Shown here piece by piece: positions 34,301 through 45,051 of a DNA stretch of 64,000 bases; position 1 is the first letter of the stretch; the number at the start of each line of letters is the position of its first letter. The stretch comes from Erigeron canadensis (Eukaryota; Streptophyta; Magnoliopsida; Asterales; Asteraceae). Made by a program: the position numbers and the translations under genes. The notes beneath the pieces were generated by a model. That model saw only the letters and a list, made by a program, of their open reading frames with translations. It was not told where the DNA came from and searched no databases. The stretch covers positions 8,246,735 through 8,310,734 of the forward strand of contig NC_057769.1 of the NCBI RefSeq assembly GCF_010389155.1, in the 5' to 3' direction.

Positions 34301-34884
34301 AATAGTTTGAAGGTCGCGGAAAAGAGGAAGATAAGAGTGATTGAGGGTGGAAATGGTAGTGGCATGAGAAGGACAGGGACCGCAATGCAAGTTGAGGTGT
34401 CGATAATAGAGAGTGATGCATTGGTGGAGATGCAATGTAAACATAGAGATGGATTGTTGCTTGATGTGATGAAAAGGTTGAGGGAACTCGGAGTTGAAAT
34501 CACAACCATTCAATCTTGTGTCAATAACGGGATGTGTACGGCTGAGATGAGAGCTAAGGTAATGACCCGTGTGCTTATTTGTATTTAGTTTACTGCTTAG
34601 AAGAACAATCTACTATGAAAATGATCGGTGATAGTAATGCAGTTGTATTTTGTTACTAAGCATAACATGAGGTAAATATATCATGGATATACTAATTGGT
34701 AACAAATTACAGCTATACATTACTATTACACGTGCTTTTCGTTATCATTTTATTTTGAAGAATGATATATAATTTTAGCTTTATCTGTGGATTAAACTAT
34801 CAGGTGAAGGCAAAAGGTAATAACGGAAGGAAAGCTAGCATAATGCAAGTGAAGAAAGCTATTAACCAAATTATCTCTTCATAA
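29740..34884 (+). CDS. TT8: TT8-clade bHLH transcription factor (flavonoid/anthocyanin regulator), 8 exons
   Basis: Exons: 29740-29852, 30059-30334, 31269-31365, 31506-31520, 31617-31673, 32377-32854, 33807-34558 and 34804-34884 (TAA). Phases agree; product 622 residues. Residues about 10-190 are the bHLH-MYC N-terminal domain that binds R2R3-MYB partners (SVQWTYIIFWKFC, ELVWGDGYYNG, ESEWFYLMCVSF). An acidic run lies near 244-268. The bHLH is at about 456-510, with H-E-R contacts for E-box DNA in HVLAERRRRERLNERF. An ACT-like dimerisation domain fills the last 85 residues. Sequence between the domains (YSETVTAIL, SSFTTW, SILKYILFTVPYLH) follows TT8 rather than GL3/EGL3, so this is the subgroup IIIf partner in the MYB-bHLH-WD40 complex acting in the nucleus on anthocyanin and proanthocyanidin genes. 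Exon 4 is a 15-nt micro-exon followed by a GC-AG intron. Introns 2 and 6 contain transposons. No disabling change. Confidence 0.93.
30640..30770 (-). repeat. Possible SINE-like remnant in TT8 intron 2
   Basis: Read on the minus strand, the block carries AGGTTAAGATGTAGACACTC, then TTACCCCCACC, and GTATAAAGAGACTA, wording that resembles tRNA-derived SINEs common in eudicots. Ends and target duplication not defined. Confidence 0.3.
30774..31102. mobile_element. PIF/Harbinger MITE in TT8 intron 2
   Basis: 329 bp flanked by TAA at 30771-30773 and 31103-31105. Ends are inverted: GACTATTAGG at the left, and the complement of CCTAATATATAGTC at the right. The GACTAT terminus and 3-bp TWA duplication match the larger Harbinger element at 45052-47067, a plausible source of transposase family. 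The interior is unusually GC-rich and non-coding. Confidence 0.72.
31506..31520 (+). other. TT8: 15-nt micro-exon of TT8 with GC donor
   Basis: AGTGCTCATATACAG encodes SAHIQ in phase 0. It is preceded by AACTAG and followed by GCAAGT, a GC-AG donor with otherwise perfect consensus. Including it restores the family-wide AK-SAxIQ-TVxCIP sequence; skipping it deletes exactly five residues (about 163-167) without a frameshift. Confidence 0.82.
33013..33754 (+). mobile_element. Helitron in TT8 intron 6
   Basis: 742 bp. Begins TCTATACTATATTATAAAGC after an A, a common Helitron 5' terminus. Ends with the stem CCGCAACGTGCGG, then ATACTTACTCTCG before T, where CTCG is one base from the canonical CTAG. 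It occupies most of the intron before the bHLH exon. The stretch 33440-33650, with repeated GCCATTAAA wording, may be a further decayed insertion. Confidence 0.72.
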
Positions 34885-37290
34885 GTAGTATACGTACGTA
34901 GTACTAACTCACTTCACTATATATCACTATCACTATATTATAATTTACACATTATATATGTAATGGTGAAAGCAAAAAACTAGCTTGGGCACATTTGGGG
35001 CGAATGCATATATTCATCTAGTCCAACATGAAAACTGAAAAGTAATCATGATATTAGATTTCTAATTTAAGCTTTCTTGTTATTCAAATTTACTTTTGGA
35101 AATTAAAGATTAGCAATCATTTTTAATTGATTTGATTTTGTGCATGATTGGTGTGTTCTCTGTTCATAAGTTTTTCCAACAGATCCATATTACACAATAG
35201 TGTGTGATTGACTAAATTCCTGATTCCCGCAATTAGAAGAGAAAAAAGTAGCAAAAAAGACAATCAAAAATTGTAACCAATCCGTATGCTTGAAAGGTTT
35301 GGGTCCAGGATTGGGACAGGGATTTTTAATCGGGTACGGGTCAGCTAAATATATCTCATACCTCACCCATTACCATTCCTAGTTTACACCCACTTTTAGG
35401 CCTTAAGGTTGGGCCAACTTTGTTTTTGTTTACCTTATGGGCCAATGCTTAATGTACTGATCAGTTGCTTCCATTATTGGAATGTGGCCATGGCTTATTA
35501 GCCTATACTATATTTCTATGTGGTTGACACTTGACAGGTTGTATAAGTTATAACATAGTACATATTGGTATGGTATATCTTTTTGTTCAACTTCGGATGA
35601 TACAATGGATACATAACATATTGGTATGGTATATCTTTTTGTTCAACTTCGGATGATACAATGGATACATAACTGTCATTTTAGTCAAGTTAGAGTGTCA
35701 ATCATTATTTACAAAAGTCCTTTTATCTCAATACCACTCTAGCCTCTAGGTTTATTATAAAAGGATTTGATGATGAATTGGAAAGCCCATTTGATCCACT
35801 CGTGTTAGCTAATTTACATGTATACACTACACTTCTGACCCATTGGAGAGAAAATGACTCATTCATAAGTGAATAGTTTAAAATTGACTACTCTACTCCC
35901 TAGTGAACATTACAAAAATGCCAAAACTCATATTTGATCACTTGATCATATATATTTTTTTAGTAAAATGTAAATAAAAAGAAATTCTAACGGTGGGTCT
36001 GGTATTTGGTGAAGAGAATGAGTATTATTTGGTTCCATTACATGTGCTTTTCTTCTTATCATGTTTGCTTGTATATATGTCATATGAATTAAAGTTTTTA
36101 TTTCCAAATGTGTAAAAGAATATACCTTTTTTATTGAAGAAAGTAATCCAAAAGAAAAGTAACAGAAATAGAAATGAAATGTTTTCCAAGTATCCATGGC
36201 ATGTGCAATAGCATTTTGACTTTTGTTGTAAAACCAAGCATACAATATTTTCTTTTCATTCTAGTACTTCTGGGTTTGTTGCAATTATTAGTATTTCCTC
36301 AAACGGGCCGGGTTAGACAGGTAAACATTGTATGGAGCAGCAAAACTGGCCGGGGAAGAGTAGACCCGTTAAGACCTTTTGGTGTCTGTTTTTTCTTGAA
36401 TTTCGTAACAGGCTAATTTATCAATTAGGATGACGATAATAACTATGATCGAAAATGACTGATTCTTCTGTGATGGTAAATTGGATAATTTTTGACTTAA
36501 GAAGTCAAACTGTACCGATTCTAATTTATGTAGCACTACCACGTACCAGTGGCATTAAGGACCAGTTTTTAAGGACTGTTGGCTAGGATTGTCGCCTCTA
36601 CAGGTAGCCATGGGCCGGGTTAGCAAACGGGTAAAAGATGGTTTGGCAAAATAAATGAGTATCATGGTGGGCCGAAATAGATCTGTTTGGAACATTTGTC
36701 AATGATTCTTTTGTCCCTTTTTGTTAAATTTCATGTACTATGTGTATGCTCAACATACCAATGACTATCAAATGATATATGCACAACAAAATTTGTTTAT
36801 ACTCAACAAGTCAATTACGATACGTTTCACATAGTTGAATACTGTGTCGTATGTAATTTGTAGTTGTTGTATATGACTAAATATAGTTGTGTGCATATAT
36901 CACTCTGTAATCAATCAAAATTATGATTGAACTTTTTAACAAACCGGTCACAGAACTAAGTACACATTTGACGACTTTTAGGGGGCTCCCGACCATGCAT
37001 CCATTCTTCCTAAATTCTCACTCCCACATCATCGTCATATTATTTATTCCTCCCAAAATTTAGAAGAACACACCCCGTGACAACAATAACATGCTCTTTT
37101 TTCATTTTCAAACATTTTATATATTAACCACAATTCATACAAACACTACATCACTTGGACCCCCTCCCTCCCGTTATCCTCGTTCTGTAGAGAACACGGC
37201 CTCCAAGACGTGTCGAGAACATACTCCGTGCCAATGGCAATCTCACATTCTCGTGAAAACAAGGTGAGAATGACTCCTGTCGGGACAACT
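34885..37290. other. Intergenic, downstream of TT8
   Basis: Holds the presumed TT8 3' UTR and AT-rich sequence. A perfect 56-bp tandem duplication lies at 35561-35672. GC-richer patches with GGGCCGGGTTAG at about 36305 and 36613 look like dispersed-repeat debris. No coding region supported. Confidence 0.45.
35561..35672. repeat. Perfect 56-bp tandem duplication
   Basis: 35561-35616 and 35617-35672 are identical by eye, each from CATATTGGTATGG to GATACATAA. A recent slippage or unequal-exchange event. Confidence 0.93.
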
Positions 37291-37786
37291 TGAACAAAAT
37301 ATTATTACCATTTAATAATCTCTTATTATTCTGTCAAGAATAATATATCTAGATCTAATCTCAATTAGATCATTAAAATCAATTAACAATACTCACAAAA
37401 AATATAATCAATCAGAACAATATCATCACCTGCTAATCAAGTGATGATCATCCAACTAATTATTGAATGTACTATTACAAAATTATGAATATCGAATATA
37501 TATCTATATCTATTTATCGAGAGAGAGCAGCAGAATATGTATAAGGAAAAATGATTGATTGATTATGAAATTAGGATAATATTTTTCTATTTATACTCCA
37601 GCTCCATCTTCTCTCTTTTGACACATTTGGTCCCTTAACTTATACACCGACTTATCCTTCTGCTATCTGAACTTTTACAGCTTCAACCCTTCTCCATCTT
37701 AAATTGTCTTGTCAAGTCCTGCAATAATCTAATCATACAATAAGAACACTAAACTAATTTTAATGAATAAGATTATACTTTTATCA
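37291..37786 (-). repeat. 3' LTR of the copia element (long form)
   Basis: 496 bp, TG to CA on the plus strand. Contains about 150 bp (37400-37550) absent from the other LTR; both break edges carry a short A-run, consistent with a microhomology deletion in the partner. Confidence 0.9.
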
Positions 37787-40700
37787 TCTCCCTTAATCTT
37801 ATTCCTAAACAGATCAACCATTCCAAGTTTTTCACAAAAAAAGTTATAAAAATGTTTGTTCAAACCTTTAGTGAGAATATCTGCAATTTGATTTGCAGAT
37901 TCAATTTTTCTTGTTTGAACAACTCCTGCTAAAATTTTTTCCCTAACAAAATGCAAATCAATTTCTAAATGTTTGGTTCTTTCATGAAATACAGGATTTG
38001 CAGCCACTTTAAGTGCAGATTTGCTATCACAGAATATATCAACAGGAAGTATATTTGAAACTTGTAAATCCTGTAAAATTTTGATAACCCAAATAACTTC
38101 ACAAGTAACTGCAGCTAAAGCTCTATATTCAGATTCTGTAGATGATATTGAAATTGTATTTTGTTTCTTACTTTTCCAAGAAATGAGAGAGTTACAAAAG
38201 AAAACACAATATCCAGTTACTGATCTCCTATTTACAACACACTTAGCCCAATCAGCATCAACATAAGCTTCTAGTTTGAGATCAGAAGCTTTAGAGATAA
38301 AGATACCCTTACCAGGATTATTCTTCAAATACCTCATAATCCTTAAAGCAAGCTTTAAATGAGAAACCAATGGTTTATGCATGAATTGACTCAAACACTG
38401 GACTGTATAAGATATATCAGGTCTAGTATGTGTCAAATAAATCAATCTGCCAATCAACCTTTGATATTCAGAAATATTTTCCAACAAAGGATCATCATTA
38501 GTAGGCTCATCAGAAATACTCATGTTAGGATCAAGAGGAGTATTAATTGGTTTACAAGCTAACAAACCAAATTCAGAAAGTAAATCAAGACAATATTTTC
38601 TTTGATTCAAACAAATACCATCTTTATTTTCAACTACTTCAATTCCCAGAAAATATTTCAATTTTCCCAAGTCTTTTATTTGAAAACTTGTTTTCAAACA
38701 AGTTTTAAAATTTTCAATTTCCTTTTCATTGTTTCCAGTAACAATGATATCATCAACATACACAAGTAATGCAATAAACACATCATTTTTATTTTTGGTA
38801 AAAAGTGAATAATCATTTTTACTTTGAACAAAACCCATTTCACAAAGAGCACTAGTTAATTTAGCATTCCATTGTCTAGGAGCTTGTTTTAAACCATAAC
38901 GAGATTTATTTAACTTACATACTCTATTATCTCTTTCATCAAAAAAACCCTCAGGCGGTTTCATATAAACATCCTCGTATAAATCACCATATAAAAAAGC
39001 ATTGTTAATGTCTAATTGATATAGTGGCCAGTTTTTCTGAACAACAAGAGTAATAAGACATCTTATAGTAACAATTTTAACAACAGGAGAGAAGGTCTCA
39101 TCAAAATCAATACCTTCTCTTTAACTATAACCTTTTGCTACAAGTCTAGCTTTATATCTTTCTATTTCACCATTAGACTTGTATTGAATTTTATAAATCC
39201 ATTTACAACCTATAGTTTCTCTACCAGCAGGTAATTCAGTAAGTTCCCAAGTATTGTTTCTATACAAAGCTTCTATTTCATTATTCATAGTATCAACCTA
39301 ATGCTTTTCTTTACTAGCTTGTAAATAAGTTTGAGGTTCTGTACTTTTATTAAGTTCAGAAACAAAACTGAAACAATCTTTACTAAGATTTGCATACCTC
39401 ACAAAATTTTCTAAGCCATACTTGGCAGAACTATACACCACATAATCATTATATTTTCAAGGAAACACAGAATTTCTATCAGATCTTCTCAAATTCTGAC
39501 CTTGAACATTAGATTAATCAATCATATCATTAACAATAAGATCATTATCATTTTCAGCATTTTCATTAGCAACAAAATCATTATCATTTTCAGCAATTAC
39601 ATCACCCTCAGAATTATTTTCATTATCCTCATGTGTTGCTGCAACAACCTCCTCATTGGTAATGTCTTCAGTGACACTGCCAGAATGAGAAGGGTCACTG
39701 CCTTCACTACTAGGATATGCATTCTCTCTCACTTCATCATAGGATGTGTTAGGATACTCATTTTGTTCAAAAATTGATAACTGATCAATACTATTATCAC
39801 TAATAGTATTATCAGTACTGTTATTAAGGTTTTCTTTTAAAGGAAATTTATCTTCAAAAAACTTAACATCTCTTGAAAAAAATATTTTTCTATCATCAAG
39901 TGACATCAACTTATAAGCTTTCTTTCTATTAGAGTAACCTAACATGATACATTTAATAGACCTACTTGAAAAGTTATCAAAATTATTTAAAGTTTTTGCA
40001 AAAACAAGACAACCAAAAGACCTAAGATGTGAGAGAGAAGGAACATGTCCAAAGACTAACTCATAAGGAGACTTTCCTAAAAGCACAGAAGATGGCAACC
40101 TGTTAATCAAGTAAGTAGCAGTTAAGATACATTCAGGCCAAAGACTAAGAGGTATTCCCCCCTGAAACATAAGAGATCTAGCCAAATTAAGAAGATGTCT
40201 ATGTTTCCTTTCCACAATTCCATTTTGTTGAGGACTATAAGCAACAAAAGTTCGGTGAACAATCCCATTAGTTTCAACAAACTGAACAAATGAATTATTA
40301 ATAAACTCTGTCCCATTATCACTTCTCAAAGTTTTAATGGTTTTTCCAAACTGATTTTTTAATAGATTAAAGAAAACTACAACATTAGCAAACACTTCAT
40401 CTTTAGATTTCAAAAGATAAACCCAAACTACCCTGCTATAATCACCAACAATAGTAAGAAAATATCCAAAACCACCTCTGCCAATAACTTTATAAGGTCC
40501 CCAAACATCCAAATGAACAAGTTCACCTAGTTCAGTAGACACATGATCACTTAAAGGAAAAGGATCTCTAGTTTGTTTAGCATGATGACATATATCACAA
40601 ACATCCAAAGTTTAATGTTTATATTGTAAAACAGGGTGAAGTTTTTTTAACACAATATCTGCAGGATGACCAAGCCTATAATGCCAAAGTTTTTTAGACA

Positions 40701-42288
40701 CATTGCAAGCATAAGCACAATTAATACCTTCAGATTCATCACAAATATAATATAATCCATCACACTGATTACCAATCCCCAGAACTTTCATTGCACTCAA
40801 ATCCTGATTCAAAATGTAACACTTATAATCATCAAAGAGAACTGACATCTTACTATCTTTAGCAAGTTTATGAACAGATAGTAAACTAACACAATATTCA
40901 GGAACAGCGAAAACATCAAACAAAGTTAAAGTTTTAGTTAATTTAAGATTTCCAATTTTCTGAATATATGCATAAGTACCATTAGGGTGTCCTACTTTGA
41001 TTTTTAATTGTGAAATATCAATTATATCAACCATATTTTCTTCAGAAAAAGTTATATGATGAGTTGCACCAAAATCTGAAATCCATTTTTTTCTTCTTCT
41101 TGTAATGTTCGATTTTATATTTGAACAAAAAAATTTTGAAAATTTTTTGTTAAACAACCTACTATTGTTAAAGAACAAACCTGCCATATTAGTAACAACA
41201 TTCTTTTCTTGAGTAGACTCTTTGATCATAGAAACAATCCTAGCAAGCTGTTCATCAGAAAACTGGACATTTCCATCACTACTTTGTGGTGTAGCAACAG
41301 AATTATTTGAAACCTTTTTTTGAAAACCTTTTTTCTTTCCAAAATCACTTGGATAACCAATCAACTTAAAACATTTTTCCATAGTATGACCATTAAAACC
41401 AAAGTGTTCACGAACAACAGAAGACTGATTTCTATAACCAGATTGAGTTACAGAATTCTTATTATTTCTTTGAAATAGATTTGAAGCAGTATTCCCTTTA
41501 TTAACAAATTTAGAAGCAAACACAGAATTTTGAGATTTTTGAGACATAGAAGAAGAAGAAATCCCTCTATGAGATTCTTCTCTAGAGATCAAAGAATAAG
41601 CAGTTTTTACATCAGGCAAAGGATCTTTAGTTAAAATGTTACTTCTAACATGCATATATATATCATCAAGACCCATTAAAAACTGCATAAGTTTCAACAA
41701 TTGATTATTCTTAGAGAAATCAGCAGCAGCATGACAAGTACATCTAGGCAATTGAATAAGAGCATCAAACTGTTTCCACAATGCATTCAACTTATGATAA
41801 TAATCAGCAATAGGCATACCATTCTGACACAAAGAGTTAATTTTATGATGAAGATTAAATGTGACAGAACCATCAACTTTATCGTAAGCTTCTTTAAGTT
41901 CTTTCCAGATTAAAGATGCTTTCCCAAAAAAAATTTGACCTAGATACAATTCTTCAGCAATAGAATTCAAAATCCAAGAAATTACAACAGCATTGCATCT
42001 ATCCCATTGTCTACCTAGAACCTCATCAGTATTAGATCTCCTACATGTACCATCAATAAATCCAATTTTATTTTTTGATTCTAAAGCCAAAATCATTGCA
42101 CAGCTCCACACCTTGTAATTCTCAGTTCCTTTCAGTTTAATAGACACAATAGACAAAGTACTGGAATCATTAGGATGCAAATGTAAAGGACTACCAAGAT
42201 CAAGCTTACTAATCAAAGTCACATTATCATTACTCACATCAGAATCAGTTTCATATTGATAATCAAAGTTAACATTATCATCATCCAT
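37729..42288 (-). pseudogene. Copia Gag-Pol polyprotein, broken by five in-frame stops
   Basis: One frame of 1,520 codons. Domain order on the minus strand: Gag (42288 to about 41300), a knuckle that has lost its first two cysteines (VVREHFGFNGHT), protease with the catalytic D-S/T-G changed to D-F-G (WISDFGATHH), GAG-pre-integrase (LWHYRLGHP), integrase with a zinc site (CDICHHAKQT) and apparently intact D-D-E residues (HLDVWG, RSDNGTEF, QQNGIVERK), RT with YVDD, and RNase H (DADWA, STESEYRAL, FCDSKSAL). Stops end at plus positions 40614, 39516, 39459, 39300 and 39123; no frameshift. The stop at 39123 sits where relatives usually have Gln, and that at 39300 where they have Trp. The element is dead for autonomous movement, although its RT and RNase H portions look unbroken after 38964. 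Confidence 0.92.
37787..37796 (-). other. Polypurine tract of the copia element
   Basis: TTAAGGGAGA on the minus strand, directly before the 3' LTR. Confidence 0.8.
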
Positions 42289-43007
42289 TTTAACCTATTA
42301 ATCAAGCACAGTATCAAACAAACAGTTAATCTCAATTAACAAACAACAAATAATAATCGCAAATAAGCAAGTAAATCTCAATTAACAGCTTCACACAAGT
42401 AATTAATCTCAATTAATCACTTTAAACAAACAAAAACAGAAAATAGAAAATATATATATATATTTTGAAAAATAAATCTTATCTCCCAAAAGTGTCAGGG
42501 ACAGGATTCCTTGCCTCTCACGGAGGTAGGTCAAGTTTAACACAATTGTTTTGAATGAGATAAGATGAAAAAATTAATTTCAAAAACAGAAAAATAAAGA
42601 GAGAGGGAAAGAAGATGCAAACAGTGCTATAGAATGACGCAAAATCTGGAACCCTACTAGTTTATTGATTCACTTAGTCAATAAACGTAGCAGGATCAGA
42701 AGATGATGAATAAACTGCAGCAGAAACAACCAAGAAATTAGATTTACTTATTGATTCACTTAGTCAATAAGATAAACCTAATAAATCTTCAATCAGATCT
42801 TGAAATTCTTAACCCTAATTTTTCTCAAAAAATTAGGGTTCTTAGAAGACAATTGAATCTAGATAATTAAACGGTGATTAGATAATCATACGCCGTTCTC
42901 AAATCCAGATCAAGACAAAAAATCCCCAAATTAATCGAAAACTCTAAAAAGTATTATTTATTATTTATTTTTTAATTCGATTAAAACACAACGATTCTTG
43001 GAACCTG
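42289..43007 (-). other. Untranslated leader of the copia element
   Basis: About 720 bp between primer-binding site and Gag start, A-rich, with repeated AATCTCAATTAA motifs on the plus strand and a self-complementary pair around AACCCTAATTTTT/AAAAATTAGGGTT near 42811-42841 that could form a hairpin in the genomic RNA. Confidence 0.6.
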
Positions 43008-43019
43008 GCTCTGATACCA
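43008..43019 (-). other. Primer-binding site of the copia element
   Basis: TGGTATCAGAGC on the minus strand adjoining the 5' LTR, matching initiator-Met tRNA. The same 12-mer is used by the Gag-only element at 19385-19396. Confidence 0.92.
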
Positions 43020-43363
43020 TGAACAAAATATTATTATTATTAATAATCTCTTATTATTCTCTCAAGAATAATATATCTAGATCTAATCTCAATTAGATCA
43101 TTAAATTCAATTAACAACACTCACAAAATGATTGATTGATTATGAAATTAGGGTAATATTTTTCTTTTTATACTCCAGCTCCATCTTCTCTCTTTTGACA
43201 CATTTGGTCCCTTAACTTATACACCGACTTATCCTTCTGCTATATGAACTTTTACAGCTTCAACCCTTCTCCATCTTAAATTGTCTTGTCAAGTCCTGCA
43301 ATAATCTAATCATACAATAAGAGCACTGAACTAATTTTAATGAATAAGATTATACTTTTATCA
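43020..43363 (-). repeat. 5' LTR of the copia element (short form)
   Basis: 344 bp, TG to CA, with about ten substitutions or small indels against the left LTR over the shared length, clearly more diverged than the LTR pair of the Gag-only element. Confidence 0.9.
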
Positions 43364-43368
43364 CGACT

Positions 43369-45048
43369 CTTGAACAATTTAACCGATTTCAATTTAGCTT
43401 ATAATATATGGTAGTTCCCAACAATATTATATTGATAAACTAAGTTTACTTAGTACTCGCCAATTGGTTGTTGTCTCATTAGTAAGGTCTTAGATTTTGG
43501 GAAATTCGGGGGGGGGGGGGGGTTGAGAGTCTTGGGTTTCATCCCCGACATGCGTGGTTCGAGCTCCGCATACTACCCAACTGGATATTATTATGGTGTC
43601 TCGAATTCTAACTACTCACATGAATGAGAGACAATTACCACCTTCAATCAACCTCACATCTATACTTAATTTAGTTTCTTATATACCTCTAGCTCTTACC
43701 AAAGTTCTTTTGCATGATGATTAGCTGTGATAAAGCACTTTGCATATGAGCTTGGTTTAATCACGTGTGCTATATGCAATATGAATCACATCAAGTGTCA
43801 AGCATTGTTTTTTTTCTTGATAAAGTGATTTAACACCATGCTCTTTTATTAACATTTTATTGTTGTGTTGTGGGGGGGGACTCTTACTTCTTGTATCTAA
43901 CCTCGTAAATGAGTGTAGATGAAAGAAAATGGCATCTTACCTAACATACATAAATACAAACACATTCTTTGTTTTTCTAATAGGCAGAACACAATCCTTG
44001 TAAAGTAAAAATAAGATAAAATCATATCTCCAAGTCTCCAACCCACGTATAGTGATCTATTTTTTATTGTTGGTTTGTTGTGCAAAGACATTTTTGTCCT
44101 TGTAGGCCCATTTAAGGTTATGGTTAGAATTTGCGTTGTGGAAGTTGGGTTCCTTTGGATAAAGCTACCTTCCAAATTGATACTTGTGATGGAAGATAGA
44201 TTAGGTTATGTTGGGTCAAAGAGTAAACGATAAGCAGTAGTTTGGTAGGTTCATTTTATTTTATTTTTTTGTATGCATGTGCATTTTAATATTTTACATT
44301 TACACCCACATGGGTTTAGGCTATATATGAATTGTACACTGTAACTTGGTTTCAAAACCATATGGAACTTTTGACTTTTAAAGAGACTTTGGCTTTTCTT
44401 GTCGGGTTTGTTGGGTTTTCTGGCTCGGTGTCATTTGGTAAAGGGAGATGAATTGCCAGACTTTTTTTTCTTTATTCTGGTGGTTTTTATTCATCAGTAG
44501 TCTTATTTACCAATATATTAAAGGAGTAAATCATATATAAATAATTAAATTTGTTTTGAATCTTAAAAACTCTATTGTATGTATCATACTTTTGAGCTTC
44601 TTTGCTATTGTGTGTATGTAACATCTTATATTTTGTAAACCGATGATATGTTATCGATTATGATGACATGACAGGATGATGTGGCAACTTATATGATTTT
44701 CACAACAATATAAACCTTGTTACGCAATGAAGAGGTAATCGAATATATACATTAGCTATGAATTAAAGTTTGATACATACAATAGAGATTTAAAAGTTAA
44801 ATGTTTTCATTAACAACATGTGACAAGTTTATTACATTTTTATGTGTTTGTCCCCATATAAATGTAGATGTTTCAATGATTTAATGGTGAAAATCTTTGA
44901 TTGTGTATCTAACATAATTAAAGCCATCCAAGAAAAACAATCTGTTCTTAAGTATCCAAAGGTGAATTGCAGATTTGACATAACAAGAAAACGTATATGT
45001 TGAATATGAGAAACTCATACATTAATTGTGATCTCGAATCAAATGGCT
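43369..45048. other. Intergenic with low-complexity runs
   Basis: A run of about 14 G at 43509-43522 is followed by GTCTTGGGTTTCATCCCCGA and GTGGTTCGAGCTCC, which resemble the B-box of tRNA-derived repeats; no complete tRNA or SINE can be drawn. The remainder is AT-rich and without a recognised gene. Confidence 0.4.
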
Positions 45049-45051
45049 TTA

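Larger units (their letters stand above)
37291..43363 (-). mobile_element. Full-length copia LTR retrotransposon, decayed
   Basis: 6,073 bp on the minus strand. LTRs 37291-37786 (496 bp) and 43020-43363 (344 bp) run TG to CA; the length difference is one internal segment at about 37400-37550 missing from the right LTR. Flanks are CAACT and CGACT, a 5-bp duplication with one change. Primer-binding site and purine tract are present. Gag, protease, integrase, RT and RNase H lie in one reading frame from 42288 to 37729, broken only by five nonsense codons. Confidence 0.93.

Noticed and set aside
39502..39777. 91-codon plus-strand frame rich in Ile
   Set aside because: Antisense shadow of the Asn/Asp-rich linker of the copia polyprotein.
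43505..43600. tRNA gene suggested by B-box-like GGTTCGAGCTCC
   Set aside because: No A-box at the right spacing and no cloverleaf could be drawn; at most SINE or repeat debris.
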